From the NCBI RefSeq assembly GCF_013778505.1, contig NZ_JAAOWU010000001.1:372001-436000 (forward strand): a DNA stretch of 64,000 bases, read 5' to 3'. The DNA is from Pseudomonas sivasensis (lineage in GTDB: Bacteria; Pseudomonadota; Gammaproteobacteria; Pseudomonadales; Pseudomonadaceae). The position numbers were made by a program, and so were the translations under genes. Within the stretch, counting starts at the first letter, position 1; each line of letters begins with the position of its first letter. The notes below the pieces were generated by a model, which was given only the letters and a program-made list of their open reading frames with translations, was not told where the DNA came from and searched no databases. This document shows positions 35,644-44,620 of the stretch, piece after piece.

Positions 35644-35775
35644 GTGGCGAGCGGGCTTGCCCCGCGCTGGGTGGCAAAGCCGCCCTTACTGATGCCGCCG
35701 CGTTCTTTCAGGAACACCGCAGAGTCTGTTTTGGGACTGCTTCGCAGCCCAACGCGGGGCAAGCCCGCTCACCAC
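35644..35775. repeat. REP doublet (REPIN-like) with GCGGGCTTGCCCCGC cores
   Basis: GTGGCGAGCGGGCTTGCCCC at 35644 is repeated in inverted form as GGGGCAAGCCCGCTCACCAC ending at 35775, with about 75 bases between. This class differs from the GGAGGGGG class found elsewhere in the window. Confidence 0.75.
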
Positions 35776-35828
35776 AGGAAGCCTGCCCACCACAAGGAGC
35801 ACACTTGCCATAGGGAGCCCGTCAGGTT

Positions 35829-38246
35829 TTAGAACTCCAGGGTACTGGACACCGACACCTGCCGCGCATCACTAATGGACACAAACAACCGGCTGGCCGC
35901 GGAGGTGTAGTAGGTGCGGTCGAACATGTTCTTCACGTTGAGCTGGAACTTGACCTTCTGCCCTTCGATCTTGGTGTCGTAGGTGGCAAACGCGTCGGCC
36001 ACGGTGTAACCCGGCAGATCGAAATCGTTGGCGGCGTCGCCGGCGCGTTCGCCGACGTAGCGTGCACCCGTGCCCACGCGCAGTTGATCGCCACCAAAAA
36101 TGCTGCCGAAGTCATAGGCCACCGACAGCGAGCCGGTGTGCTTGGCCACGTTTTGCAGGCGGTTGCCTTGCAGGGTCGGGTCTTTGTCCTTGATGTCTTC
36201 GGCGTCGGTGTAGGCGTAGCTGCCGATCACGCTCCACTTGTCGGTCAACTGGCCGCTGGCATCCAGTTCCAGACCACGGGACCGCACCTGGCCAGCGATG
36301 CTGTAGATGGTGTTCGCGAGTGATCCCACCGACACCAGCACGTTGCGCTTGTCGATGTTGAACAGTGCCGCGCTGGCGGTGATGCGTCCTGGAATATCGA
36401 GCTTGGCGCCCAACTCCCACGACTTGGATTCTTCTGGCGTAAGGTCACCGGTCAGCGTGCTGCCATCGGCCAGGGCGGCGATGGTGGAGTTGGGTTTAAA
36501 CGACTCGGTGTAGCTGCCGTAGAACGACAACTCATCGGTGTAGCGATACACCAGCCCCGCACGCGGCACCCAGGCCTGGCCGTTGCCATTGGTGTTGGCC
36601 TTGAACGGCACGCCTTTGCCGGCGTATTGGTCGTACATCTGGTAGCGCGCGCCCGCGACAAAAATCCACTGGTCGGTGAGATGAATCGCGTCCTGGAAGA
36701 ACAGCGAGTCGCTGCGCAACAGGTCGGTCTGGGCGCTGTCGGCGGCGCTGACCGTGGTGCCCGCGACTTCGTTGCCGTACACCGGGTTGTTGTAGTTGAA
36801 CGTCGTGCGCGAGGCCTGGCGAATCAGGTCGGCGCGGTAGATCTTGCGGTACTCATCGTCCATGCCGAATACCAGATCATTCTGCAGGCCAAACACATTG
36901 ACCTTGCCTTCCAGGCTGACGGTGGTGAAGCGGTCGGTGGTGATCGCGCCCTGAGTGCCGTCCATCTTGCGGGTCAGGGTTCCATCCGTGTTTACCGCGC
37001 TGACGCGCACTTGGCTGGCGTCGTAGGTTTCGCGATTCCAGCTGTAGCCGAAGTGGGCTTTCCAGTCGTCGTTCAGGTCGTGGTCGGCTTCGAAGCGGTA
37101 AAGGTCGGAGCGGCCTTCCATGTTGTTGAACGGTTCATCCAGGCGCCGGGTGGATGGAATGTCCAGCGGATGATTGGACTTGTCGATGGCGGTGCCACGG
37201 TCGAACGGCGAGAGAAACTCGCGGTGTTCGTAGGCGAACAAGAGCTGGGTGCTGTCGCCGTACCAGGCCAGGGACGGCGCGACCAAGGTCTCGCGGTGGG
37301 TGCCGAAATTGCGCCAGTAGTCTTCGTCTTCATGATCGACGATCAGCCGATAGGCCAGGCCCGAGTCACCGATGGGGCCGGTGGTGTCGAGGCCACCACC
37401 GCTGCCGTTCTTGCCGTTGCCGAAGGTCGAGCCGCGCACGGTCAGGGCAGTGGATTGGGTCAGTTCGGGCTTTTTGCTGACGATGTTCACCACGCCGCCC
37501 GGATCCTGGATGCCATACAGCAGCGACGACGGGCCCTTGAGCACTTCGACACGCTCCGCCGTGGCATTCAAGGCGCGGCCCTGCACCACCGGCATGCCGT
37601 CACGCATGATCGAGCCGTTACGGTTGTCGCCAAAGCCGCGCAGCATCACGGCGTCCTGGGTGCTGGCCAAGGTGTTGGCCTGGGTGATGCCGCTGATATT
37701 GCCCAGGGCGTCATCCAGGTTGCGTGGGGTCTGGTCGCGCAGCACTTGGGCCGGCACCACGTTGACGGTTTGCGGGGTTTCCAGCAGCAGGGCACGGGAG
37801 CGCATCACCGAACTGGTGGGTGGCGGCTGGTAGCTGGTGCTGTCCTGGGTTTGGCCGACGCCACTGATGGTGGTAGCGCCAAGGTTGACTGCGCCATCGG
37901 TCGGCACCGGCTCAAGCGCCAGCGTGCGGGCGTCGATCTGGCGGAAGGTGAAGCCGGAGTTGCCCAGCAAGCGTTGCAGGGCCTGGGTCGCGCTCATCTG
38001 TCCGCTCACGGCCGGGGCGCTGAGGCCGTAGGGCGCTTCATCGGTGTAGATCACGCTGATTCCGGTGACCCGGCTGAAATCACTCAGAGCCTGGGGCAGC
38101 GGTTTGGCAGCCAGGGCAAACGTGAACTGAGCGCTTTGCTGCTCCTGCGCCTGAGCCACGCACAGGGGCAGCAAGGCCAACCCCGATACCGCCAATACCG
38201 AGGCTCCCAGCCACTGTTTAACCAAACCGCCCGCCGTCGACTTCAT
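35829..38246 (-). CDS. TonB-dependent siderophore receptor with signalling STN domain
   Basis: An 805-residue outer-membrane receptor. After a signal peptide ending near AQAQ there is an STN (secretin/TonB short N-terminal) domain (residues 35-110), used in transmembrane signalling to ECF sigma factors. A plug domain follows (VMLRGFGDNRNGSIMRDGMP; LKGPSSLLYGIQDPGGVVNI), then the beta-barrel with the terminal strand ending in aromatic F (VSVSSTLEF). ATG 38246 gives a good signal sequence; the longer frame to 38300 does not. It probably takes up a hydroxamate-type ferric siderophore (FoxA/FiuA-like); no sigma/anti-sigma pair is adjacent, so signalling would act from elsewhere. Confidence 0.9.
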   Translation of the reverse strand: MKSTAGGLVKQWLGASVLAVSGLALLPLCVAQAQEQQSAQFTFALAAKPLPQALSDFSRVTGISVIYTDEAPYGLSAPAVSGQMSATQALQRLLGNSGFTFRQIDARTLALEPVPTDGAVNLGATTISGVGQTQDSTSYQPPPTSSVMRSRALLLETPQTVNVVPAQVLRDQTPRNLDDALGNISGITQANTLASTQDAVMLRGFGDNRNGSIMRDGMPVVQGRALNATAERVEVLKGPSSLLYGIQDPGGVVNIVSKKPELTQSTALTVRGSTFGNGKNGSGGGLDTTGPIGDSGLAYRLIVDHEDEDYWRNFGTHRETLVAPSLAWYGDSTQLLFAYEHREFLSPFDRGTAIDKSNHPLDIPSTRRLDEPFNNMEGRSDLYRFEADHDLNDDWKAHFGYSWNRETYDASQVRVSAVNTDGTLTRKMDGTQGAITTDRFTTVSLEGKVNVFGLQNDLVFGMDDEYRKIYRADLIRQASRTTFNYNNPVYGNEVAGTTVSAADSAQTDLLRSDSLFFQDAIHLTDQWIFVAGARYQMYDQYAGKGVPFKANTNGNGQAWVPRAGLVYRYTDELSFYGSYTESFKPNSTIAALADGSTLTGDLTPEESKSWELGAKLDIPGRITASAALFNIDKRNVLVSVGSLANTIYSIAGQVRSRGLELDASGQLTDKWSVIGSYAYTDAEDIKDKDPTLQGNRLQNVAKHTGSLSVAYDFGSIFGGDQLRVGTGARYVGERAGDAANDFDLPGYTVADAFATYDTKIEGQKVKFQLNVKNMFDRTYYTSAASRLFVSISDARQVSVSSTLEF

Positions 38247-38354
38247 GCTGTGAGAACCCGTGTAGAAAACGCTGTTAATGCGAATAGATCGCAGTTTCAA
38301 GCACTACACGGATGGGCCACCGGTTTACCTCACGTTTATTTGCAAATATTTTTC

Positions 38355-39290
38355 TTATTGCGCCTGAATGCGAAAGCCAAAGCGCGGGAAGTGCACGTGC
38401 ACGGTGCCGCCACGCGGGTCGGTGCGGCGCAGGATCAGCTCTTCGCGCCCGGCAAAGAGCAATTCGCCGGCGACCGGGTCGACGCCGTAGTCGATGGCGC
38501 CGATGGTCACCTGCTGGCCGGCCTTGAAGCCATTCAAGTCCTCGAACACCTCGTCCGGCAGCGGCGCCGGTGTGGCGTCGCGCGCAATCTCCAACGCCTG
38601 CTCGGCAGTCATTTGGCTGGACGTGCCGTGACCAAAACCAAGCACACGCCCCAGCCACGCAGATACGGCCGGATACGCGTCCACCAACGGCGCGGTTACC
38701 GGCGTGGCCTTGAGGAACCACAACGGATGGGCCATAGCAAAGTCGGCAATCGACGGCTCGCCAAACAGGAAGTCCCCCGACTCACGCTGCAGTTGCTGCT
38801 CCAGCCGCGCCATGATCGCCGGCCATTGGTGCTTGGCCAGCTCAGTCGGCAGCTTGCTCGCGGTGCCGCCACTGAACAGCGCGGCGCGGTCGGCAAGAAA
38901 CGCCTTGATCGCTTCCGGTGGCAGCTTGCCAAAACGCACCGCCACCGATTCTGGCTGGAACACCAGGCTCACCGCGTGGGCAAACACCACGCTGTCGGCC
39001 CAAGTGGCGAAGGTTTGGGTGATCATTTCCTGGCCCAGCGGGAACAGCGCCGGCGCGGCTTTTTCCTGCTCAAGGCGACGGGCAATCAAGGCGGTGTCGC
39101 AATAGATATCGGCGCCCACTTGCAGCACTGGGGTTTTGCGATAGCCGCCGGTGAGGGCCGTCAGGTCCGGCTTGGGCATCACCGGCGAGATATGCACCGA
39201 ATGCCAGGACAAACCTTTGAAACCCAGCAGCAGCCGAGCTTTTTCCGCGAATGGGGAGGTTGGGTAGTGGTGCAGGATGAGTTCAGACAT
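38355..39290 (-). CDS. Glutathione S-transferase family protein
   Basis: A 311-residue protein. An N-terminal thioredoxin-like half (MSELILHHYPTSPFAEKARLLLGFKGL, with the YRKTPVLQVG cis-Pro strand) and a helical half with GEPSIADFAMAHPLWF are typical GST. The C-terminal 90 residues (GAIDYGVDPVAGELLFAG and GGTVHVHFPRFGFRI) are an extra beta-rich domain. The ATG at 39290 is chosen over the upstream one at 39302 because MSELILHHYP fits the family start. The reaction is unknown. Confidence 0.85.
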   Translation of the reverse strand: MSELILHHYPTSPFAEKARLLLGFKGLSWHSVHISPVMPKPDLTALTGGYRKTPVLQVGADIYCDTALIARRLEQEKAAPALFPLGQEMITQTFATWADSVVFAHAVSLVFQPESVAVRFGKLPPEAIKAFLADRAALFSGGTASKLPTELAKHQWPAIMARLEQQLQRESGDFLFGEPSIADFAMAHPLWFLKATPVTAPLVDAYPAVSAWLGRVLGFGHGTSSQMTAEQALEIARDATPAPLPDEVFEDLNGFKAGQQVTIGAIDYGVDPVAGELLFAGREELILRRTDPRGGTVHVHFPRFGFRIQAQ

Positions 39291-39366
39291 GCCGGGGTCC
39301 ACTTGGAAAAATGAACCCGCAGCTTAGCGCGCAACGGGCTATGGCGGCGTGATGGGAACCCATCAG

Positions 39367-39642
39367 TCAGATCAATGAGCCCTGCGCCGCCAAACACTCC
39401 TTGGCACTCTTCTTCAGCTTCTTGATCAACCGCTCCTGGCGCAGCGCCTCGCCCTTGCTTGCGCATTGCTCGGTGTATACCAGCGCCACGGCCGGGCTGG
39501 ACAGGAAGAACCGCGCGCCCTTGCCGCTCTGGTGCGTGGCGAAGCGGCGCAGCGGATCATTGCTGATGCCGCAATACAGCGAGCCATTGGCGGCGCGCAC
39601 CAGGTAGACGAACCAGGGCTTGGGTGGAGGAAGATCAGTCAC
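39367..39642 (-). CDS. GIY-YIG domain protein (UPF0213/YhbQ-like)
   Basis: A 91-residue protein made of one GIY-YIG domain: [18 protein letters not shown] near residues 10-27, then [14 protein letters not shown] with the catalytic-type Arg, and [21 protein letters not shown] with the Glu. It starts with GTG at 39642; no in-frame ATG is near. YhbQ-type proteins are thought to act on DNA, but their substrate is not fixed. Confidence 0.88.
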   Translation of the reverse strand: MTDLPPPKPWFVYLVRAANGSLYCGISNDPLRRFATHQSGKGARFFLSSPAVALVYTEQCASKGEALRQERLIKKLKKSAKECLAAQGSLI

Positions 39643-39678
39643 AGGTCATGTCGGCAAGCCAGAGGAGCGCCAATCTTA

Positions 39679-40149
39679 TCAACGCCCGGCCTGAAATGCC
39701 TTGAGGCCTTTGCGTGCCTGGGCGCGGACGGCATTTTTCAAGGCCGGCGACCAGCCCAGCAACAGGCCCTTGATGCCCAACGCCTGGCGCGACCAGCGCC
39801 ACAGGTCGAAGTGGTCGTGGTGCTCACAGATCTTGCCGTCGCGGAACACGAACCGCGCGCCGATATCGTTGACCACGGTGTTGCCGGTGGCACTGAACAG
39901 GTAAGTCGCCACCCAATGCGCACTGCCGGTGGTGTCATCGCTGCGTACATGGTCGAACGTCAGGGAGAAATCCTTGGCCCGCGTGGTCAGCATGCGCCAC
40001 ATGTCGCCCGCATCACGGCCGCGCAATTCGCCGAAGGCCGGGTCGCTGAACACAACGTCGTCGGTGTAGCAGGCGGCCATGGCCTCGGCGTCCAGGCGCT
40101 GGAAGGCGCTGTAAAACTCAGTAATCAAGGCGTTGTGGGCATCACTCAT
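39679..40149 (-). CDS. NTF2-like / SnoaL-like protein
   Basis: A 156-residue protein. The fold is shown by ALITEFYSAFQRLDAEAMAACYTDDVVFSDP and the later FRDGKICEHHDHFDLWRW strand that ends the pocket. Such proteins can be isomerases, hydrolases or simple ligand binders; no catalytic pair can be fixed by eye. ATG 40149 (MSDAHN) fits the family start better than the one 12 codons upstream. Confidence 0.82.
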   Translation of the reverse strand: MSDAHNALITEFYSAFQRLDAEAMAACYTDDVVFSDPAFGELRGRDAGDMWRMLTTRAKDFSLTFDHVRSDDTTGSAHWVATYLFSATGNTVVNDIGARFVFRDGKICEHHDHFDLWRWSRQALGIKGLLLGWSPALKNAVRAQARKGLKAFQAGR

Positions 40150-40245
40150 GGGCAGCTTCCAAACCTGGGGTTGTAGGCCGCTCAAGATAGTCTGCGCACC
40201 GGCAAAACTCTATCGGCATTTGCACAGGTGATGACGGCCCAAACC

Positions 40246-40881
40246 TTAGGGCACCATGCCGCAACTGCGGGCGTAGGCGAACAGGTCGACGTCGGTGGAA
40301 ATGCACAGCCGGCTCATGGCCGTGCTTTTCTGTTTACTGATCGTGGAAATACTGCGATTGACCCGCGCGGCGATCTGGCTGACGGTCATGCCGCTGGCGA
40401 GCATGCGCACCACTTCGCGTTCCTTGCTCGACAATTGCGGCTGTTGCGACTGATCCCCCGTGCCTGCCTCCTCCATCTGCGCGCGCAGGCATTCACTGGC
40501 GAAGGTCTGGCCCTTGATCACGGTGCTGATCGCAATCGGCAGCTCCCGGGCCGACGCGCTCTTGGCGACGATCGCCCGCGCGCCATGGGCGAACGACGCA
40601 CGCAGCGTCGCGACATTGGCAAACATCGTGACCAGGATCACCGGCAAATCCGGATACTGGCGGCGCAACAGGCCCAGCAGTCCGTAACCGTCCGCCTGCT
40701 GACCGCCCGGCATGGCGAAGTCGGTCACCAGCACATCACAGGCGACGGTCTCCAATAACCGGAGCAATTCATCGGGCCCATCGGCCTCGCCAACCACTTT
40801 GCATTTACCGCCCGCCTCAATCACCACCCGTTGGCCGATACGCACAATGGGATGATCGTCGGCAACAATTACACGAAGCAT
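40246..40881 (-). CDS. NarL/LuxR family response regulator (RcsB-like)
   Basis: A 211-residue regulator. The receiver domain has VIVADDHP (acidic pair), the phosphorylated Asp in DVLVTDFAMPG, and the conserved Lys in AIVAKSAS. The C-terminal LuxR-type helix-turn-helix is SSKEREVVRMLASGMTVSQIAARVNRSISTISKQK, which resembles RcsB. ATG 40881 (MLRVIVADDHP) is the true start; the frame is open 52 codons further but those residues make no sense for the family. It is followed upstream by an Hpt-domain gene and then by the chaperone-usher cluster on the other strand, which it may control. Confidence 0.88.
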   Translation of the reverse strand: MLRVIVADDHPIVRIGQRVVIEAGGKCKVVGEADGPDELLRLLETVACDVLVTDFAMPGGQQADGYGLLGLLRRQYPDLPVILVTMFANVATLRASFAHGARAIVAKSASARELPIAISTVIKGQTFASECLRAQMEEAGTGDQSQQPQLSSKEREVVRMLASGMTVSQIAARVNRSISTISKQKSTAMSRLCISTDVDLFAYARSCGMVP

Positions 40882-41087
40882 AAATACCCACGAATGATGG
40901 CAAAATGAATTCGCGCAAAAATACCCCTGTCCAAGCGGCTCAACAACTACCTGACGCGACACGTTTCGGACCGCGCCCAGCAATTGATAGCCAATAACTT
41001 CATGCCTACAAGATAAAAAGAAATTACCTACATCCAAAACTTAGTACACATCCGAACAGCATCTTGCGAACTTCCAGGCAGCACTAT

Positions 41088-41519
41088 TCATAACCGACTC
41101 AGATAACGGATGTAGACATGCAAGTTGCGCTGAAACGCTTGCAAATGCGGGGTACTGGCCAAGACGCCTCGGGCTTTGACATGCGCGATCAGTTGCTCGC
41201 CACTCAATTCCAGGTCAGCGCCCCCCACGAACGCCAGACTCCCCACCAGACGGTGCAGGCGCTCTACCACCAATGGCGCATCGGCGCTGGCCCGGGCCTG
41301 GTCAAGCAAAGCGTCATCTTCCCGTGCTTCATTGATCAGGCTGACCAGCACGCGGTTCACCACCTCATCACTGCCGAAAATCTCGATCAGGCTGCTGCGT
41401 GTCGGCCAGGCGGTATGGCGCGCACCATCAGCGGGGCCTTCCATCAACGGTGGCGAGAGTAAAGGTGTCAACTTCAGGACAGGTACTGGATTAAAAAATA
41501 CCCTTGTCACCAGACTCAC
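41088..41519 (-). CDS. Hpt (histidine phosphotransfer) domain protein
   Basis: A 143-residue (or 118 from ATG 41444) protein whose main part is a four-helix Hpt domain: NEAREDDALLDQA, then ERLHRLVGSLAFVGGADLEL, with the likely phosphorylated His in LHRLVGS. In standard Hpt proteins the motif is H-x-L-K-G; here Val replaces Lys. The start codon is uncertain (GTG 41519 or ATG 41444). It lies next to the response regulator, 206 bases apart, and divergent from the pilus operon. It could pass phosphate from a sensor kinase encoded elsewhere; no kinase is in the window. Confidence 0.72.
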   Translation of the reverse strand: MSLVTRVFFNPVPVLKLTPLLSPPLMEGPADGARHTAWPTRSSLIEIFGSDEVVNRVLVSLINEAREDDALLDQARASADAPLVVERLHRLVGSLAFVGGADLELSGEQLIAHVKARGVLASTPHLQAFQRNLHVYIRYLSRL

Positions 41520-41965
41520 CTCAATGCGCTTACATTAATTTTCAAGCCCATGGGTTCTCGGCACACATCGTGAGTGGGTGAAAGGCTTTAACAGCCAACC
41601 GAGAACAACGTGCGACACTTGCGTGACACTCACATGACCATTAATAAGCAGCGACAAATAACGGTTTACCTATGAACCTGGCGATACAACAACTACGAAA
41701 AACACTAACTTTCCTACAAATTTGATCATTAATTCCCACGCACTTAGGTAGGAATAACGCCGGCCAGGATTGTCGTAAAAGTTGTATTTCCCCGCCCCCA
41801 CCCGGCAGCTAAATTGCCGTCACCCCGCAAAGAGGGAATGGACTTGCTGCCACCGGCGAGCCCAATCAAACACAACCAGCCGCCCTGATCACCGTCCTCC
41901 TTGAAAGATCGGACGATGCGGTGTGCGCGCCTTTATCAGCCAGCCCTGTAGTGGAATGTATTGAA
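41520..41965 (+). promoter_or_regulatory. Leader of the DUF1120 pilus operon with inverted TTCCTAC/GTAGGAA
   Basis: No ORF is found in this gap between the divergent Hpt gene and the first pilus gene. TTCCTAC (41711-41717) and GTAGGAA (41748-41754) form an exact inverted pair with 30 bases between. The half-site resembles the right half (TTCCTA) of RcsAB-type boxes, which fits an RcsB-like regulator encoded 850 bases away. No clear sigma-70 elements were assigned. Confidence 0.45.
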
Positions 41966-42589
41966 ATGAACAAATCCCTGACCCTGTTGAGCTCTGTCCT
42001 GCTGCTCGCCAATGCGCTGCCGACGTTTGCCGCCAGCAGCGTGGACATGACAGTAACGGGCGTAATCACGCCCAGCGCCTGTACGCCCAGCCTGCCGGGA
42101 GCTGTCGATTTCGGAAAGATCTCAGCCAAAGACCTGAATGCCGACGCCCAAACCCGGCTTCCTGACCAAACCATAAAACTGTCGGTCAGTTGCGAGGGTT
42201 CGACACTGTTTGCCATCACGCCCTTCGACAACCGCACCGGTTCCTCTACCCAAAACAGTGCTTTTGGCCTGGGCCTGATCAACGACACCGAGAAACTGGG
42301 CAGGTATTTCCTGACCATGCGCAACCCAGTGGCTGACGTAGCCTCAACCTTGCTGAGTACGCGCGGCGAAGGTCGCTGGGGAGAGCTATTTGACGACGAT
42401 GCGGTCGTGCCTAACGCCTTGATCGCACTGGGTAGCTTCGACGCTACCAACGGCTGGCTGCCGCACCCACTGCAAGACATGAGTGTGGAAGTGGTGCTCA
42501 ACACCGCCATCGCGCCAGCCAAATCTCTAACACTCACCAACGAGGTGCAGTTGGATGGTTCGGCGACCTTTGAAGTGAAGTACCTGTAA
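41966..42589 (+). CDS. DUF1120 pilin-like subunit 1
   Basis: A 207-residue protein with signal peptide (cleaved after TFA) and one DUF1120 domain. After cleavage the chain starts SSVDMTVTGVITPSACTP, an alternating-hydrophobic strand as used in donor-strand exchange. Cys residues at SAC and SVSCEGS should form a disulphide. A conserved middle patch reads DNRTGSSTQNSAFGLGL, and the chain ends LDGSATFEVKYL with a penultimate Tyr. These are features of chaperone-usher pilins. First gene of the cluster. ATG 41966 gives the signal peptide; an in-frame ATG at 41921 does not. Confidence 0.85.
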   Translation: MNKSLTLLSSVLLLANALPTFAASSVDMTVTGVITPSACTPSLPGAVDFGKISAKDLNADAQTRLPDQTIKLSVSCEGSTLFAITPFDNRTGSSTQNSAFGLGLINDTEKLGRYFLTMRNPVADVASTLLSTRGEGRWGELFDDDAVVPNALIALGSFDATNGWLPHPLQDMSVEVVLNTAIAPAKSLTLTNEVQLDGSATFEVKYL

Positions 42590-42633
42590 CGCCCACCCAA
42601 CGTCCTTCCACCCCGCTCAATGGTGATTGCCCT

Positions 42634-43248
42634 ATGAACCTATGTGCCACTCGCACTGCGCTGCTATTGCTGTTCACTCCCGTCGTGTTTGCCTCCAGCA
42701 ATACCGACCTCAGCGTGAGCGGCACGATTACGCCCAGCGCCTGCGCGCCGCTGATTTCCGATGGCGGCATGGTCGACTTCGGAAAAATGTCGGCAAAGTC
42801 GCTCAATGCCGACCAGCACACCTCCCTGCCCAACCAAAGCATGCATGTAAGTGTGCGCTGTGAAGGCCCCACTTTTTTCACCCTCAACACCATCGATAAC
42901 CGCGCCGGCACGTCGGCCAACCATGATCGGTGGCATGGCTTGGGGATGACGCCCAATGACGAAAAAATCGGTGGGGCAAGCTTTCACCTTTACACCCCCG
43001 TTGCGGATGGCGTCGCGGTACGCATGATTAATTCAGAGGATGGCGGCGTCACCTGGAGACCCGCCAATGAGTTGAATCACCTGTGGCTGACCACGATCGC
43101 GAAAAGCGGTGAAGAGACGCCCATCGCCGCCCAGGAGTTTGACGCCGAGATCCGTCTGTATACCCACGTTGCCCCTTCGGAGCGCTTGACCCTGTTGGAC
43201 GAAGTCCCCATCGACGGTCACGCCACCATCCAACTCAAGTACCTGTAA
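42634..43248 (+). CDS. DUF1120 pilin-like subunit 2
   Basis: A 204-residue paralogue of subunit 1. After the signal peptide it begins SNTDLSVSGTITPSACAP, has the second Cys in SVRCEGP, DNRAGTSANHDRWHGLGM, and ends IDGHATIQLKYL. It is clearly diverged from its neighbours except for these anchor points, which suggests a different position or role in the fibre. It follows subunit 1 after 44 bases. Confidence 0.84.
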   Translation: MNLCATRTALLLLFTPVVFASSNTDLSVSGTITPSACAPLISDGGMVDFGKMSAKSLNADQHTSLPNQSMHVSVRCEGPTFFTLNTIDNRAGTSANHDRWHGLGMTPNDEKIGGASFHLYTPVADGVAVRMINSEDGGVTWRPANELNHLWLTTIAKSGEETPIAAQEFDAEIRLYTHVAPSERLTLLDEVPIDGHATIQLKYL

Positions 43249-43278
43249 TTACCCATTATCGAAAGGAATCAGTTCGCC

Positions 43279-43899
43279 ATGAAAACCCTGCTCAGTACCG
43301 TCGCAGCCAGCGTGATGCTGGTGACCGGCGCGACCGCCTTCGCAGCCTCCACCGTCGACCTGGCGGTCAAGGGCCTGATCGTTCCCAGTGCCTGCACGCC
43401 CACCCTATCCGGCGGCGGCATCATCGATCACGGCAAAATCTCCGCCAAGGACCTGCGCCCGAACAACCCAACGCTCATCGGCACGCACACCCTGATTATT
43501 GAAGTGAATTGTGATGGTCCGACCACGTTTGCCCTGAACTCAATCGATAACCGGAAAGAATCGGCACTGATGAGCACGCTGTTCGGCCTGGGCCTGATCA
43601 ACGGCACGCAAAAACTGGGGTGGTTCACGCTGATTTTGCAGAACGCCATCGCCGACGGCGCCCCAGTGAAAACCATCGCCTCCGGTGATGGCGGCAAGAC
43701 GTGGTACGAAGAAAGGTTCTGGGACCCAGGCCTCTACATGTCGGTGGCAGCCACAAGTGACACCTCGACGCCAGTACCCGCTACGGAATTGGTGGCTGAC
43801 CTGCAGGTGAACACCTCGATCGCCCGCACCGACGGCCTGGACCTGACCAACGAGGTCACCCTGGATGGTTCGGCCACCCTGGAAGTGAAGTACCTGTAA
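43279..43899 (+). CDS. DUF1120 pilin-like subunit 3
   Basis: A 206-residue paralogue with signal peptide (ATAFA), mature start STVDLAVKGLIVPSACTP, second Cys in EVNCDGP, DNRKESALMSTLFGLGL, and end LDGSATLEVKYL. This C-terminal strand is nearly the same as in subunit 1 (LDGSATFEVKYL), so they may have come from a recent copy. AAGGA lies upstream of the ATG. It may be a shaft subunit. Confidence 0.85.
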   Translation: MKTLLSTVAASVMLVTGATAFAASTVDLAVKGLIVPSACTPTLSGGGIIDHGKISAKDLRPNNPTLIGTHTLIIEVNCDGPTTFALNSIDNRKESALMSTLFGLGLINGTQKLGWFTLILQNAIADGAPVKTIASGDGGKTWYEERFWDPGLYMSVAATSDTSTPVPATELVADLQVNTSIARTDGLDLTNEVTLDGSATLEVKYL

Positions 43900-43968
43900 C
43901 GCCAGGGCGACCATGCTCAGGCATGGTCGCCTTTACGTACGGCCACCGTCCTCCAGCCAGTGATCCCC

Positions 43969-44592
43969 ATGAACCTGCAGCCCAATCTTTTTGCCGTCCT
44001 GCTCACACTGACCTTCGCCGCACCGACAAGCGCAGCATCGATAGTCGACGTCACGGTGACCGGCAGGCTCACCCCGGACGCCTGCCACGTCGAGCTGTCG
44101 GAAGAAGGCATTGTCGACCACGGCAAGATTCCCACGCATACCCTCAACAGCGATGAATTCACCGTGCTGCCAAGCCAGCTACTGGAACTCTCCGTGCAAT
44201 GCGCGCGGCCCATGCTGTTTGCGCTGGCGGGCATCGACAATCGCGCGGAATCAGCACTGACGCCGGATGTTTTCGGCCTGGGTCGAAATATTCATGCCCC
44301 CGATGAGCGCATGGGCAGTGTGGCGCTTTTCTATCGCAACCCGGTGGGCGATGGGCAGCCCATGCAGGTGCTGGTGTCCACCGATGGCGGTGAAACCTGG
44401 GCCGCGCGGCCCGACGCCGAGCCAAAGGCCTATGCCGGTTTCGCGCTATCGGGTGACCGTCAGCCGGACTTCATCCGCCAACTGGACGCCCAATTGCACG
44501 TAGAAACGTCCATCAACTTTTCAAACTACCTGACCCTGGATCAAGAGGTGCCCTTGGACGGGTCGATCGTCCTGGATCTGCGCTACTTCTGA
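43969..44592 (+). CDS. DUF1120 pilin-like subunit 4
   Basis: A 207-residue paralogue. The mature part begins SIVDVTVTGRLTPDACHV, has Cys in SVQCARP, DNRAESALTPDVFGLGR, and ends LDGSIVLDLRYF, with Phe instead of Leu as last residue and Tyr still penultimate. It is the most divergent of the four. ATG 43969 (MNLQPN) is preferred to the upstream GTG 43960. It directly precedes the chaperone gene (28 bases). Confidence 0.83.
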   Translation: MNLQPNLFAVLLTLTFAAPTSAASIVDVTVTGRLTPDACHVELSEEGIVDHGKIPTHTLNSDEFTVLPSQLLELSVQCARPMLFALAGIDNRAESALTPDVFGLGRNIHAPDERMGSVALFYRNPVGDGQPMQVLVSTDGGETWAARPDAEPKAYAGFALSGDRQPDFIRQLDAQLHVETSINFSNYLTLDQEVPLDGSIVLDLRYF

Positions 44593-44620
44593 TTCTTCTT
44601 TTGCCCAATGGAACCCCGTC

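Noticed and set aside
36627..39314. An 895-codon plus-strand open frame opposite the TonB receptor and GST genes
   Set aside because: It is antisense to two clearly recognisable genes, has no domain, and long antisense frames are usual in high-GC Pseudomonas DNA.
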